DNA of 64,000 bases from Klebsiella huaxiensis (GCF_003261575.2 NZ_CP036175.1:2170001-2234000); one strand, 5' to 3'; counted from the first letter of the stretch, positions 35,337-45,264 are shown. Numbers and translations: made by a program. The notes: generated by a model not told the origin, from the sequence alone.

Positions 35337-38300
35337 TCATACCCTTAGAACCTGGTGGGATAGGCTCTTATTATGGAAACAGGCGTAAATCACTGGCAGA
35401 ACCAGCAGCGTCAGAATAGTAGCAAAACCCAGACCAAACATAATCACTACCGCCATACTCTGGAAGAAGACATCCAATAATAAAGGGGCCAGACCGAGAA
35501 CGGTGGTGAAGGCGGTCAGCAGAATAGGGCGCAGACGCGAGGTGGCGGCATAAATAATTGCTTCCTGCTGCGGTTTTTCCTGCTTCTGCTGCTCAATTTC
35601 CTCAACCAGCACGATGCCGTTACGAATCAACATCCCGCTCAGGCTAAGCAAGCCTATCAACGCCATAAAACCAAAGGGTATCCCGGTAAGCAAAAAGCCC
35701 GGGGTCACACCAATCAGCGCCAGCGGTACCGTCAGCCAGATGGCGACCGCATTTTTCAGTGAACTAAACATCAGCACAGTGATAACGAACATCACCAGAT
35801 AGCCCAGCGGCAGGGTGGTGAACAACCCCTGCTGCGCCTCGCTGGAATTCTCCGCATCGCCACCCCACTCAATACTGTAGCCGTGCGGCAGGGCGAGGGC
35901 ATCGATTTGCGGCTTCACGCGGGCCAGAATATCGCCGGAAGTCTGGTTGCTTAATGGATCGGGATCGGTTTGTACCGTCAGCACGCGGCTGCGGTCGCGG
36001 CGCAGGATCAGCGGGTCTTCCCACTCAAGATTAAAGCCGCTAACCACGTTACTGAGCGGGATATACTGTTGGCGGTTTTGGCTCCAGACCAGCACATTAT
36101 TCAGGTGGTTAGCATCCTGGCGCTCGGCGGCTGGTGGGCGAACCACCACCGGCAGCAGGTCAGCCCCTTCGCGATAGAGTCCCGCACGGCTACCGGAGAA
36201 ATTCATCTCCAGCGCGTTATCGATATCCTGTTTATCTACTCCCAGTTCGCGGCCTAAGCTGGCGGAATATTGTGGGCGGATAACCTTGCTGCGGTTCTGC
36301 CAGTCGTTGCGCACGCCGTCGGTGGCCGGGTCTGCGGAGAGAATATCGCCCACCTGGCTGGCGAGCAGGCGCAGGCGGTCGGGATCCGGGCCTTTGATGC
36401 GCACTTCAATGGCGCTATCGCCGGAAGGGCCGAACATCACGCGTTTGCTGCTGGCATTAACCTGCGGATAGTTGCGCGCAATATAGCTGTCAACATGCTG
36501 CGTCAGAGTGTTAATACTGCGCTGGTCGTCCATGCGTACCATGATCTGCGCGTAGTTGCTGTATTGACGTTGCCCGCTGTAGGTGAGGATAAAACGCATG
36601 CTGCCCTGACCAACGGTGGCGATGGTGGTGACAACGCCCGGCTGGCCGTTAATCGAGGTTTCAATATCGCTGGCCATCTTTTCGGTTGTCGCAATATCAG
36701 TGCCATAGGGAAGCCAGAGGTCAACAAAGAAGATAGGCGTGTTCGATGAGGGGAAAAAGTTCTGCCGCACCGAACCGAATCCCCATATCGAAGCTGCCAG
36801 CAGCGCCACCATGACGGTCAGGGTGATCGCTTTGCGCATCAGTAGGGTGTGCAGAATCTGCTGATAAATGCGATAAAAGCGCCCGCTGTAGGGGTCGGTA
36901 TCCGAGGTTTCAGCAGGTGGCTGTTGCCCTTTGAACAGCCACCATTTAATCAGTACTGGCGTGATGGTTAACGCTGAGAACCAGCTCAGCATGAGTGAAA
37001 TCAGCAGCACCTGGAACAGTGATTTGCAGTATTCTCCGGTGGAGTCCTGCGACAGGCCAATCGGCGCAAAGGCGAGAATGGCAATCACCGTTGCCCCCAG
37101 CAGCGGCAGCGCTGAGCGGCGAATCACATAATTAATCGCCGTGAGCAGCGTCGACCCCTGCTGGCGGGCAATGAGTACCCCTTCGACGATGACGATGGCA
37201 TTATCGACCAGCATACTCAGGGCGATAATCAGCGCCCCCAGCGAGATACGCTGTAGCTCGATGCCCCACAGATACATAATCAGCAGCGTGCCGAGCACGT
37301 TAAGCGCTAACGACAGGGCAATAATGATACCGCTGCGCACGCCCATAAAGATCAGCAACACGCCGACGACAATGGCCAGTGCCATCAGGAAGTTAGTAAT
37401 AAAGCCGTTCACCGAGTGAGCCACTTCCGCAGCCTGGTCATAGAACAGGTCTATCTTAATCCCCGCCGGTTTTTCCGCCGACATCTGATCCAGTTTGCTT
37501 TCCAGCGCGCGACCAACGTCAATGACGTTGACGCCGGGGATAAACGACACCCCCATGGTGACCGCCTGGCGGCCATTGGCGTGATAAATGCTGGAAGGGG
37601 ATTCGCTGAGCCCGCGCGATAGCGTGGCAATATCGCGCAACCGCGTCGCTGAACCAGAGCCGTGCGGGCTGATTAACAAATCGCCCAGCTCGTCGATATT
37701 TTCAAACTCTCCTGTTGGATGCAGGCGAATTGACTCACTGCCAGATTTAATCTCACCGGCGTTAGACACTACGTTCAAACGGCTGAGGATTGCCGCCAGT
37801 TGGTTGAGCGTGATGCCGCGTGCGGTCATTTTTGCCAGCGAGATATCGATATTGATTTGTTGCGGGATCGCACCGCCGATAGCGACTTTGCCAACGCCGG
37901 GAACCAGCACCAGTTCGCGCCTGAGCTGTTCGGCGTAGCGGACCAGCTCAGGGTTGGTAAAGCTCTCGCCGGAGATAGCAAAGAAGAAGCCAAAGACATC
38001 GCCAAAATCGTCGTTCACAAAGGGGGAGGCCACGCCGGGCGGGAACATCCGGGCGGCGTCTCCTACCCGACGGCGCAGTTCATCCCAGATTTGCGGCAGT
38101 TCGCTGGAGTGATAATTCGAGGCGATATTGACGGTGATTTGCGACAGACCATTGGAGGAAATTGAGCTGACGTTGTCCAGATAGGGCAGCTGTTGCAGCG
38201 CGTTCTCCAGCGGCAGGGTGACTTCTTCCTCAACTTGCTGCGCCGATGCTCCCGGATAGTGGGTTATGACCACGGCGGTCTTGATGGTAAACGCCGGGTC

Positions 38301-38408
38301 TTCAAGGCGACCGATATTCAGCAGGGCGAAAATACCCCCGATGCCCAGCAGTAAAATAGTCAGCCAGACGCGAATCGGGTTGTTAATAAACTGGCGAGAG
38401 ATATCCAT
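35337..38408 (-). CDS. RND-family efflux pump (HAE1/AcrB-like)
   Basis: A 1023-aa pump with 12 membrane helices in two halves, each with a large periplasmic loop. First helix MDISRQFINNPIRVWLTILLLGIGG; central proton-relay region around SMLVDNAIVIVEG, carrying the two-Asp/Lys network typical of RND pumps; second half LSLSGMLIRNGIVLVEE. It would export drugs, detergents or dyes across both membranes with the adaptor encoded just upstream. The start codon overlaps the adaptor stop. No outer-membrane factor is encoded nearby, so TolC is the expected partner. Confidence 0.95.
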   Translation of the reverse strand: MDISRQFINNPIRVWLTILLLGIGGIFALLNIGRLEDPAFTIKTAVVITHYPGASAQQVEEEVTLPLENALQQLPYLDNVSSISSNGLSQITVNIASNYHSSELPQIWDELRRRVGDAARMFPPGVASPFVNDDFGDVFGFFFAISGESFTNPELVRYAEQLRRELVLVPGVGKVAIGGAIPQQINIDISLAKMTARGITLNQLAAILSRLNVVSNAGEIKSGSESIRLHPTGEFENIDELGDLLISPHGSGSATRLRDIATLSRGLSESPSSIYHANGRQAVTMGVSFIPGVNVIDVGRALESKLDQMSAEKPAGIKIDLFYDQAAEVAHSVNGFITNFLMALAIVVGVLLIFMGVRSGIIIALSLALNVLGTLLIMYLWGIELQRISLGALIIALSMLVDNAIVIVEGVLIARQQGSTLLTAINYVIRRSALPLLGATVIAILAFAPIGLSQDSTGEYCKSLFQVLLISLMLSWFSALTITPVLIKWWLFKGQQPPAETSDTDPYSGRFYRIYQQILHTLLMRKAITLTVMVALLAASIWGFGSVRQNFFPSSNTPIFFVDLWLPYGTDIATTEKMASDIETSINGQPGVVTTIATVGQGSMRFILTYSGQRQYSNYAQIMVRMDDQRSINTLTQHVDSYIARNYPQVNASSKRVMFGPSGDSAIEVRIKGPDPDRLRLLASQVGDILSADPATDGVRNDWQNRSKVIRPQYSASLGRELGVDKQDIDNALEMNFSGSRAGLYREGADLLPVVVRPPAAERQDANHLNNVLVWSQNRQQYIPLSNVVSGFNLEWEDPLILRRDRSRVLTVQTDPDPLSNQTSGDILARVKPQIDALALPHGYSIEWGGDAENSSEAQQGLFTTLPLGYLVMFVITVLMFSSLKNAVAIWLTVPLALIGVTPGFLLTGIPFGFMALIGLLSLSGMLIRNGIVLVEEIEQQKQEKPQQEAIIYAATSRLRPILLTAFTTVLGLAPLLLDVFFQSMAVVIMFGLGFATILTLLVLPVIYACFHNKSLSHQVLRV

Positions 38409-39493
38409 TACAAACCTCGTTCACGCGTCCAGATTCGAACCGGTTGCTGCGCATGCAGTTCACTGACGCCTGCCGCCACGACGCGTTCGCCGACGCTGAG
38501 CCCTTCGGTAATGACCACTCCCTGAGAGGTGACCTGGCCGACGCCAACTTTCCTGTCCTCAAGCTGTAGCTGTTCGCCTTCGCCTTTAACCACCCAGACG
38601 TGGGGCTCATTGCGCTGGCGATTATCCGGATTAAATACTGCTTCAACCGGCACCACGACGGCTTTATCGCCCGCGCTGGCGGGCAGGTTTGCCAGATTGA
38701 CCGTCACGGTCCCACTCACGCCGCCCACTGACGGGAAATCGGCCGGGCGCGGCATGGTTAAAATGATCTGCCAGGTCAGAGTGTTGCTGTCGCTGCTACC
38801 GGTATGTTCTTTATATTCGGCGGTGAACTGGCGGTCCGGCATGGAGTTGATTTTCACCACCGGACGATACTGCGCGTTGCGAATATCCAGTGCGGTAAAG
38901 AGATTTTCCGGAATGCTAAACACCACATCGAGCAGATCGGTTCTCGTCAGGGTGACGATCGGCTGTCCGGCGGCGACAACCTGGTGATTACGGATCGGGA
39001 CGCTGGCGGCAATACCGCTAAAAGGCGCGGTGAGCGTCATTTGGCTTAGCTCTTCGCGGGCGATTTTTAGCGCGGCGTTAGCGGAATCACGGTTGGCCCG
39101 CTGGATATCCATTTCCGCTTTTGAAATGGCCTGGCGACCGGCCAGCGTCTGGAAGCGGTCGAACTGTCGCTGAGCGAGGGTTGCAGCGGTCTGCCGTTCG
39201 TTGACGCGTTGCTGCGCTTCCCGAGCGTTGAGCCGGGCGAGCGTTTGCCCCTGAGAAATACTGGCTCCCTGACGCACATCAAGGGATTCAATCTGTCCAC
39301 CGCGTTTGAACGACAGATCGGTAGAATCTCCGGATTCAATACGGGCAGGAAAAATGCGCTGCTGTGAATCACCAATGGCGACGACATTCGCAACTTTTAC
39401 CATCCGCGGCAGCGGGGTAACTTGCGGTGTTTTCTGATCGCAAGCCGTTGTTATTAAAATAACAACGGGAATGAGAGAAAAATAACGGTTCAC
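38408..39493 (-). CDS. RND periplasmic adaptor lipoprotein
   Basis: A 361-aa membrane-fusion protein with lipoprotein signal and Cys18 in the TTACDQ box. Order: lipoyl half (GGQIESLDVRQGASISQGQTLARL), coiled hairpin (about 90-145), second lipoyl half (TAPFSGIAASVPI), barrel and membrane-proximal domains (about 185-350). It couples the pump to TolC-type channels. The stop overlaps the pump start by one base. The 36-aa membrane protein gene lies 56 bp upstream on the same strand. Confidence 0.94.
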   Translation of the reverse strand: MNRYFSLIPVVILITTACDQKTPQVTPLPRMVKVANVVAIGDSQQRIFPARIESGDSTDLSFKRGGQIESLDVRQGASISQGQTLARLNAREAQQRVNERQTAATLAQRQFDRFQTLAGRQAISKAEMDIQRANRDSANAALKIAREELSQMTLTAPFSGIAASVPIRNHQVVAAGQPIVTLTRTDLLDVVFSIPENLFTALDIRNAQYRPVVKINSMPDRQFTAEYKEHTGSSDSNTLTWQIILTMPRPADFPSVGGVSGTVTVNLANLPASAGDKAVVVPVEAVFNPDNRQRNEPHVWVVKGEGEQLQLEDRKVGVGQVTSQGVVITEGLSVGERVVAAGVSELHAQQPVRIWTRERGL

Positions 39494-39549
39494 TGTATTC
39501 CCCTCGGTGCTAAAGGTTTTATTTTACATATTTTTCACAAATGCCGACT

Positions 39550-39660
39550 TTATTCAGCCAGCGCTGAGACCACTAAATAGGTAAATAACCCGGAAGCCGT
39601 ACAGGCGATTATTGCCAGGGCAATAAACAGGCTCAGGCGAAACAGGCTGTAGCCGAACAT
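39550..39660 (-). CDS. 36-aa single-helix membrane protein upstream of the RND operon
   Basis: From ATG at 39660 the frame encodes MFGYSLFRLSLFIALAII, then ACTASGLFTYLVVSALAE and a TAA. AGAGGAGGAG lies directly upstream at ideal spacing, a very strong ribosome site. The product is almost entirely one or a tight pair of hydrophobic helices, typical of real small membrane proteins. It lies 56 bp before the adaptor gene on the same strand. By analogy with AcrZ, a 49-aa partner of AcrB, it may be a pump accessory; that is inference and there is no sequence similarity to AcrZ. Confidence 0.75.
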   Translation of the reverse strand: MFGYSLFRLSLFIALAIIACTASGLFTYLVVSALAE

Positions 39661-40017
39661 TGCTCCTCCTCTGGTATCAACATTGTGCTAAGTAAATTCT
39701 TATCTGCATAATTATTGAGTGGTTTTTAGAGGGCGCGAAGGCCTCTGATAATGAGCATAGTCGTTGAAAAACGGAAATGTTAAAAAGAGTAAAATTTGCG
39801 GTAATGTTGACGATTTTGCTGTGTTTTTAGTCGAATTGTCTAAGCGCGCCTGACTCTGTGATATTTTTCAATATATTAATTGGCATCTTAATAATGTTAA
39901 TCGCCGTGTGCTACGTTTAATTATACCCATCATACTTCGAGTCGAGATTTCTTCCTCAGCGCCATTGTCTGCGCTGTTTTCACCACCTTTTTTATAGGTA
40001 ATAAAAGGATTGTCTCT
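39661..40017. promoter_or_regulatory. Divergent promoter region, RND operon / UspG-like gene
   Basis: About 360 bp of AT-rich DNA between the small membrane protein gene (minus) and the UspG-like gene (plus). No single -35/-10 pair can be called with confidence. ATACCCATCATACTTCGAGT (about 39926-39945) resembles the outer end of an ERIC repeat. Confidence 0.5.
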
Positions 40018-40449
40018 ATGTATAAAAATATCCTCGTCCCGGTTGATGTGTTTGAAACCGGCCTTGCGGACAAGGCTTTGTCCCATGCTCAATTCCTCGC
40101 GCAAAGCTCCTCCGGGCAGATTCATTTACTCAACGTCATCCCGACATTTTCTCCTGCACTGACGCGCGGATTTATTTCCGATGCGCGAAAAATGGAAGAC
40201 TATCTGGTTAATAATTCAAAAGAAAAACTTGCCGAACTCATCAATAAACTCTCTCTGAAGGAAAGCGATGTCCAGATTCATGTTCGCAGCGGCAACGTCC
40301 GCGATGAAGTGACGAAACTGGCAGATGAACTGAAGGTGGATGTGGTGATCATTGGCTCACGCAATCCCAATATTCAAACCCATCTGTTGGGGTCAGAGGC
40401 GGCAAGTATCGTGCGTTATGCCCATGTGCCAGTTTTTGTGGTGCGCTAA
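40018..40449 (+). CDS. UspG-like universal stress protein
   Basis: A 143-aa UspA-fold protein, closest in pattern to UspG (MYKNILVPVDVFETGLADKA). The nucleotide-binding motif GSRNPNIQTHLLGSEAAS near residues 117-134 follows the G-2X-G-9X-G(S/T) rule loosely, and it ends in PVFVVR. Usp proteins bind ATP or AMP and support survival in growth arrest. The gene is followed after 50 bp by a P-type ATPase, separated by a GGGCAGCC/GGCTGCCC hairpin without a strong T run, so partial read-through is likely. Confidence 0.88.
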   Translation: MYKNILVPVDVFETGLADKALSHAQFLAQSSSGQIHLLNVIPTFSPALTRGFISDARKMEDYLVNNSKEKLAELINKLSLKESDVQIHVRSGNVRDEVTKLADELKVDVVIIGSRNPNIQTHLLGSEAASIVRYAHVPVFVVR

Positions 40450-40499
40450 GGGCAGCCTGAGGCTGCCCTGATTTCCGTTACAGGAGTGAGGAGATAACT

Positions 40500-43187
40500 A
40501 TGAATACAGAAAAACCGGGCGGCCCGTTTTATCAGCTCTCCGTGGATGAAACCCTGACCAGCACCAACAGCACTCCCGATGGCATCAGCAGCGCTGAAGC
40601 GACGGCGCGATTACAGCAGTACGGTGAAAATGCGCTACCGCAAAAAGCGGGCAAACCGGCATGGTTGCGTTTTCTGGCGCATTTTAATGATGTGCTGATT
40701 TACGTCTTGCTGGCGGCGGCGCTGCTGACGGCGGTGATGGGCCACTGGGTCGATACTTTGGTGATCCTCGGCGTGGCGGTGATCAACGCCCTGATTGGTC
40801 ATATTCAGGAGAGTAATGCGGAAAAATCGCTCCAGAGCATTCGCAATATGCTCTCCAGCGAAGCGGTGGTGGTTCGTCAGGGGAATCATGAAACCATTCC
40901 GACCACGGCGCTGGTCCCCGGCGATATCGTGGTGATCCGCGCCGGCGATCGCATTCCTGCAGACCTGCGGGTTATCGAAGCGCATAACCTGCGCGTGGAA
41001 GAGGCGATTCTGACCGGTGAATCAACGGTGGTGGAGAAAAGTACCGAAGCGCTTAGCGGCGAACTGCCGTTGGGTGACCGGACGAACCTGTTGTTCTCAG
41101 GCACCACGGTAAGCTCCGGCGGCGGCAAAGGCCTGGTGGTGGCGACCGGCGGCGATACCGAACTGGGTCATATTAACCAGATGATGGCGGATATCGAGAA
41201 ACACCGTACTCCGCTGTTGGTGCAGATGGATAAGCTCGGCAAAGCGATCTTTATCATCATTCTGGTGATGATGGCTGCGCTATTCGTCTTTAGCCTGCTG
41301 TTCCGCGATATGCCGGTTTCTGAACTGATGCTGTCGCTGATTAGCCTCGCGGTGGCGTCGGTACCGGAAGGGCTGCCGGCGATTATCTCGATTATCCTCT
41401 CGCTTGGCGTGCAAACCATGGCCCGCCAGAAGGCGATTATCCGCAAGCTGCCGACGGTCGAAACACTCGGGGCGATGACGGTTATTTGCTCGGATAAAAC
41501 CGGGACGCTGACCATGAACGAGATGACGGTTAAGGCCGTTATCACCGCCGATAAAGTCTATCGGGTGGAAGGGGACAGCTACGAGCCGGTGGGGAATATT
41601 CACCCGATCGATGAGCCGGATCCGATAACCGTCGCGCCGGGCACGCTGCTGGAGCGCTATCTGCGCACCATCGACCTGTGTAACGACAGCCAGCTAATCA
41701 AAGATGAAAGCGGGTTGTGGAAAATCACTGGCGGCCCTACGGAAGGGGCGTTGAAGGTGCTGGCGGCGAAAGTGACGCTTCCACCGGCGAGCACCGAATT
41801 GCGCAGTAAGATCCCCTTTGATTCGCAATACAAATATATGTCGACGCTGTACCGCATCGGCAATGAAGAGACGATTTTAATTACCGGTGCGCCAGATGTG
41901 CTGTTCCGCCTGTGTCAGCATCAGCAAACCGACCATGGGCTGGAGCCGCTGGACCAGCCGTATTGGGAAGCAAAAATTGAAGAGTACGCGCGGGAAGGGC
42001 TGCGAATGGTGGCGGCAGCGTGGAAACCGGCGTCTGACGGGCAAACCGAACTCACCCATCAGGATTTGCAGCAGGGCGTCATTCTGTTAGGGATCGCCGG
42101 GATGATGGACCCACCGCGACCGGAGGCCATTACCGCTATCGGCGACTGCCTGCAGGCGGGGATCCGCGTGAAAATGATCACCGGGGACCACCCGCAAACG
42201 GCGATGAGTATCGGCAAGATGCTGGGGATCGGCAACGCCGGGAACGCCATTACCGGGCGCGAGCTGGAGGTGATGGATGATATCCAGCTTAGTGAAGCGG
42301 CGCAGAAATTCGATATTTTTGCCCGCACCAGTCCGGAAGATAAGTTCCGTCTGGTCCAGGCGCTGCAAAGCAGGAAAGAGGTGGTCGGGATGACCGGCGA
42401 TGGGGTGAACGACGCCCCGGCGCTGAAGCAGGCTGATGTTGGTATCGCGATGGGCATCAAGGGCACCGAAGTGACCAAAGAGGCCGCTGATATGGTGCTG
42501 ACCGATGATAACTTCGCCACCATCGCCAGTGCGGTCAGGGAAGGGCGGCGGGTTTACGATAACCTGAAGAAAACTATCCTGTTTATTATGCCGACCAACC
42601 TGGCACAGGGATTGTTAATCATTATCGCGCTGCTGGCGGGGAATTTGATTCCGCTGACGCCGGTATTGATTTTGTGGATGAACATGGCGACGTCGGCCAC
42701 GCTGTCGTTTGGTCTGGCGTTCGAAGCCGGTGAAAAGAACATCATGCGGCGTCCGCCGCGCGATCCTAAGCTGCATGTGATGGACGGCTTTGCCATCTGG
42801 CGGGTAATTTTTGTCGGTTCGATGATCGCCGTGAGCGCCTTTGTGCTGGAGGCCTGGCTACAGCCGCGAGGCTACTCACCTGAGTTTATCCGCACCGTAC
42901 TGTTGCAGACGCTGGTCACCGCGCAGTGGTTTTATATGCTCAACTGCCGGGTGGCGGATGGTTTCTCACTGAGCAAAGGGCTGCTGGCGAACCGGGGTAT
43001 CTGGATTGTCAGCGGCGTGTTGCTGGTGCTGCAGCTGCTGATTATCTACGCGCCGTTTATGCAGATGCTGTTCGGTACCGAAGCGCTGCCGTTCCGTTAC
43101 TGGGTGATCACCTTTATTATCGGTTTTGTGATGTTCCTGATTGTAGAAATTGAGAAGCCGCTGACGCGCAAGTGGCGCACGGCCTGA
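40500..43187 (+). CDS. P2-type cation-transporting ATPase
   Basis: An 895-aa P-type ATPase: N-terminal cation ATPase domain, TGES actuator loop (172-175), PEGLP in helix 4 (289-293), phosphorylation site DKTGTLT with Asp332, and the hinge GDGVNDAPALKQADVGIAMG near 640. PEGLP and the ten-helix layout place it with the P2 (Ca2+/Na+-type) pumps rather than heavy-metal P1B pumps, and there is no metal-binding N-terminal domain. Ion specificity cannot be read safely. A GGAG-type site precedes the ATG. Confidence 0.93.
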   Translation: MNTEKPGGPFYQLSVDETLTSTNSTPDGISSAEATARLQQYGENALPQKAGKPAWLRFLAHFNDVLIYVLLAAALLTAVMGHWVDTLVILGVAVINALIGHIQESNAEKSLQSIRNMLSSEAVVVRQGNHETIPTTALVPGDIVVIRAGDRIPADLRVIEAHNLRVEEAILTGESTVVEKSTEALSGELPLGDRTNLLFSGTTVSSGGGKGLVVATGGDTELGHINQMMADIEKHRTPLLVQMDKLGKAIFIIILVMMAALFVFSLLFRDMPVSELMLSLISLAVASVPEGLPAIISIILSLGVQTMARQKAIIRKLPTVETLGAMTVICSDKTGTLTMNEMTVKAVITADKVYRVEGDSYEPVGNIHPIDEPDPITVAPGTLLERYLRTIDLCNDSQLIKDESGLWKITGGPTEGALKVLAAKVTLPPASTELRSKIPFDSQYKYMSTLYRIGNEETILITGAPDVLFRLCQHQQTDHGLEPLDQPYWEAKIEEYAREGLRMVAAAWKPASDGQTELTHQDLQQGVILLGIAGMMDPPRPEAITAIGDCLQAGIRVKMITGDHPQTAMSIGKMLGIGNAGNAITGRELEVMDDIQLSEAAQKFDIFARTSPEDKFRLVQALQSRKEVVGMTGDGVNDAPALKQADVGIAMGIKGTEVTKEAADMVLTDDNFATIASAVREGRRVYDNLKKTILFIMPTNLAQGLLIIIALLAGNLIPLTPVLILWMNMATSATLSFGLAFEAGEKNIMRRPPRDPKLHVMDGFAIWRVIFVGSMIAVSAFVLEAWLQPRGYSPEFIRTVLLQTLVTAQWFYMLNCRVADGFSLSKGLLANRGIWIVSGVLLVLQLLIIYAPFMQMLFGTEALPFRYWVITFIIGFVMFLIVEIEKPLTRKWRTA

Positions 43188-43193
43188 GTCATT

Positions 43194-43286
43194 CCCGGAG
43201 GCGGGTGCTGCGCACCTGTCCGGGCTACAAAACCGCATATCGCAGGGGCTGTAGCCCGGTCAGGCGCAGCGCGCCGCCACCGGGAA
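43194..43286. repeat. REP-like inverted repeat pair
   Basis: CCCGGAGGCGGGTGCTGCGC... (to 43228) and GTAGCCCGGTCAGGCGCAGC... (43251-43286) are inverted REP-type units, starting seven bases after the ATPase stop. Confidence 0.8.
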
Positions 43287-43438
43287 GATAATCTACGTCA
43301 GACAAAGAACACGATCTTAATGGATCAATCTTTGCGTTTAACTGGGTTGTTGCGATAGGCCGTCAGCTTCGCGCGCATACAACCGCTGCTCGGGAAGAGC
43401 CTGTTCCCGCCGTGTCCCGTACTGAGTTAGCCCTGCGT

Positions 43439-44218
43439 TTAAATACGTTGCTTCAAAAACGTATTTAATTCTCTGACGATACACTCGGGTTCATCGACCA
43501 GAGGCATATTGTCCATATCCGCAATTGCGTCTACTTTTTGCGAATTATCAGACTGCAATGCGGCAAATAATGGCGTGAAATCGGGTTGCTCCGGGCCGCG
43601 CTCAGCTACCAGCTCAAAGGTTTTATTGATTGCCGCGTCGTTGGTCAGGGCTGAAACGAGAACTTTGGCAATTTGTTTTCGCGAGATTACGCCATCGTCC
43701 GGGGTGCCAGCATGGCGGCGATCGCCCTGTAGCATCAGTAAGTTAAGCTCATTCTCATGGTTGTAATCGAACCAGCCCGGCCTGACGATGGTGTAGGGAT
43801 GACCGCTGGCCCTCAGCAGGCGCTCGGCCCGACGCTTCCAGTCATGCACTTCCGTGCGCTGGTTAAATGAACTGAGCCGCTCGGTGACGCCGATGGTGGT
43901 CATCAGCGCAATTCGCACCTGGGTTGATTTAAGCAGCTTCAGGATATTGCGCACGCCGCCGTAGTCTATCGCCCGGGCGCCAATACGTCCCTGACCATCG
44001 GAGCCAAGGGTGAAGATGACGGCATCAATATCTTTCACCACATCCGTTAAGGTCTCCGGCATGGAGACGTCGCCGTAGACAACCTGCGCGTCGCGGGGGA
44101 GCAGTTTGACTTTGCGCCGATTTCTGACCAACGCTATGGGCTGATGGCCCATTTCGATCGCGGTTTCAACGACGTGAAGACCGATACTGCCCGTCGCGCC
44201 TGCAATGAGTATTTTCAT
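43439..44218 (-). CDS. NmrA/SDR-type NAD(P)-binding protein
   Basis: A 259-aa protein from the ATG at 44218 (the M directly before the Rossmann strand); five upstream codons are also open. It has the motif GATGSIG at the N terminus and the atypical-SDR style VRPGWFDY. These proteins act as redox sensors, quinone reductases or epimerases; nothing defines the substrate. It is divergent from a LysR gene with about 150 bp between, so that regulator probably controls it. Confidence 0.82.
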   Translation of the reverse strand: MKILIAGATGSIGLHVVETAIEMGHQPIALVRNRRKVKLLPRDAQVVYGDVSMPETLTDVVKDIDAVIFTLGSDGQGRIGARAIDYGGVRNILKLLKSTQVRIALMTTIGVTERLSSFNQRTEVHDWKRRAERLLRASGHPYTIVRPGWFDYNHENELNLLMLQGDRRHAGTPDDGVISRKQIAKVLVSALTNDAAINKTFELVAERGPEQPDFTPLFAALQSDNSQKVDAIADMDNMPLVDEPECIVRELNTFLKQRI

Positions 44219-44369
44219 GAGTAATCCAGGGTTCAATTCAGAGATAAATGCGTTAAAAGCAGGATATCAATTGCCATTATGCAGAGTAACGAGGCTAAAA
44301 TGATTGCGTCTATGAATCGCCTTCATAAGTTCTGCGTGCGGGCAATCAAGTTAACTAAGGAGCCCACCG

Positions 44370-45263
44370 ATGCTTAAAGAGAACTTCAACGAACTGCAGA
44401 TCTTTCTGAGCGTTGCGAGGGAGCGAAGCTTTACCAAAGCGGCGGGTAAGCTTGGCGTTTCGCAATCGGCGCTTAGCCACGCGATAAAGGGTCTGGAGGA
44501 GCGTTTAGACATCCGTCTTTTGACCCGAACCACCCGTAGCGTCGCGCCGACCGAAGCCGGTGAGCGCATTATTGCCTGCCTGGAGCCGCGCATTGCCGAT
44601 CTGGAACAGGAGCTGGAAGCCGTTATTCAGCTCAATCGCGCGCCATCCGGCAATATTCGGCTCTCGGCAGGCGAACACTCCGCGCGCAGTCTGGTATGGC
44701 CGAAGCTTAAGCCTTTTCTCAAGGAGTATCCGGAAATCAACGTTGAGCTGGTGGCGGATAATGGCTTTGTGAATATTGTGGAGGGGCGTTTTGACGCCGG
44801 TATCCGCCTTGGCGAAAGCGTCGATAAAGATATGATCGCCGTGAAAATCGGCCCGGATATGCGCATGGCGCTGGTGGGTTCACCCGGCTATTTCGCGGAA
44901 CATAAAATTCCCCAAACTCCGCATGAACTACAAAATCATCGCTGTATCAACATGCGCCTGCCGACCGCCGGAGGACTCTATCACTGGGAGTTTGAGCGGG
45001 ACGGAAAGCCGCTACGCGTCAGGGTGGAGGGGCAGCTGACGTTCAATCTGCTATCGGAAAGAATTGACGCGGCCCTGTCCGGGTTCGGTATTGCCTGCGT
45101 GCCGGAGGATACGATTGAGGGTCTGGTGAAATCAGGAGATCTGATTCAGGTTCTCGATGAGTGGTGCCCCTCTTTTCCGGGATATTACCTTTATTATCCC
45201 AGCCGTAAACAGCACCCACCGGCCTTTGCCCTGCTGATTGATGCGCTGCGTTATTCTGAGTAA
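44370..45263 (+). CDS. LysR-family regulator (CrgA-like)
   Basis: A 297-aa protein with N-terminal winged helix (SFTKAAGKLGVSQSALSHAIKGLEERLDIRLLTRTTRSV) and C-terminal periplasmic-binding-like effector domain. The pattern GRFDAGIRLGESVDKDMIAVKIG is typical of the CrgA/PA0477 group that controls aldo/keto reductases and quinone-type stress genes. It shares strong likeness with the second LysR at 47830. Divergent from the NmrA-like gene and convergent with the aldo/keto reductase, with a terminator hairpin between. Confidence 0.92.
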   Translation: MLKENFNELQIFLSVARERSFTKAAGKLGVSQSALSHAIKGLEERLDIRLLTRTTRSVAPTEAGERIIACLEPRIADLEQELEAVIQLNRAPSGNIRLSAGEHSARSLVWPKLKPFLKEYPEINVELVADNGFVNIVEGRFDAGIRLGESVDKDMIAVKIGPDMRMALVGSPGYFAEHKIPQTPHELQNHRCINMRLPTAGGLYHWEFERDGKPLRVRVEGQLTFNLLSERIDAALSGFGIACVPEDTIEGLVKSGDLIQVLDEWCPSFPGYYLYYPSRKQHPPAFALLIDALRYSE

Positions 45264-45264
45264 A

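Noticed and set aside
36270..36749. 159-codon plus-strand frame inside the RND pump gene
   Set aside because: Antisense shadow in a GC-rich gene with a clear function on the other strand.
39918..39950. Possible ERIC end near ATACCCATCATACTTCGAGT
   Set aside because: Only about 20 bases resemble ERIC and the core is missing, so it may be chance or a very old remnant.
40451..40470. GGGCAGCC/GGCTGCCC hairpin between the UspG-like gene and the ATPase gene
   Set aside because: Good stem but no T run, so not called as a terminator; mentioned as a possible attenuating structure.
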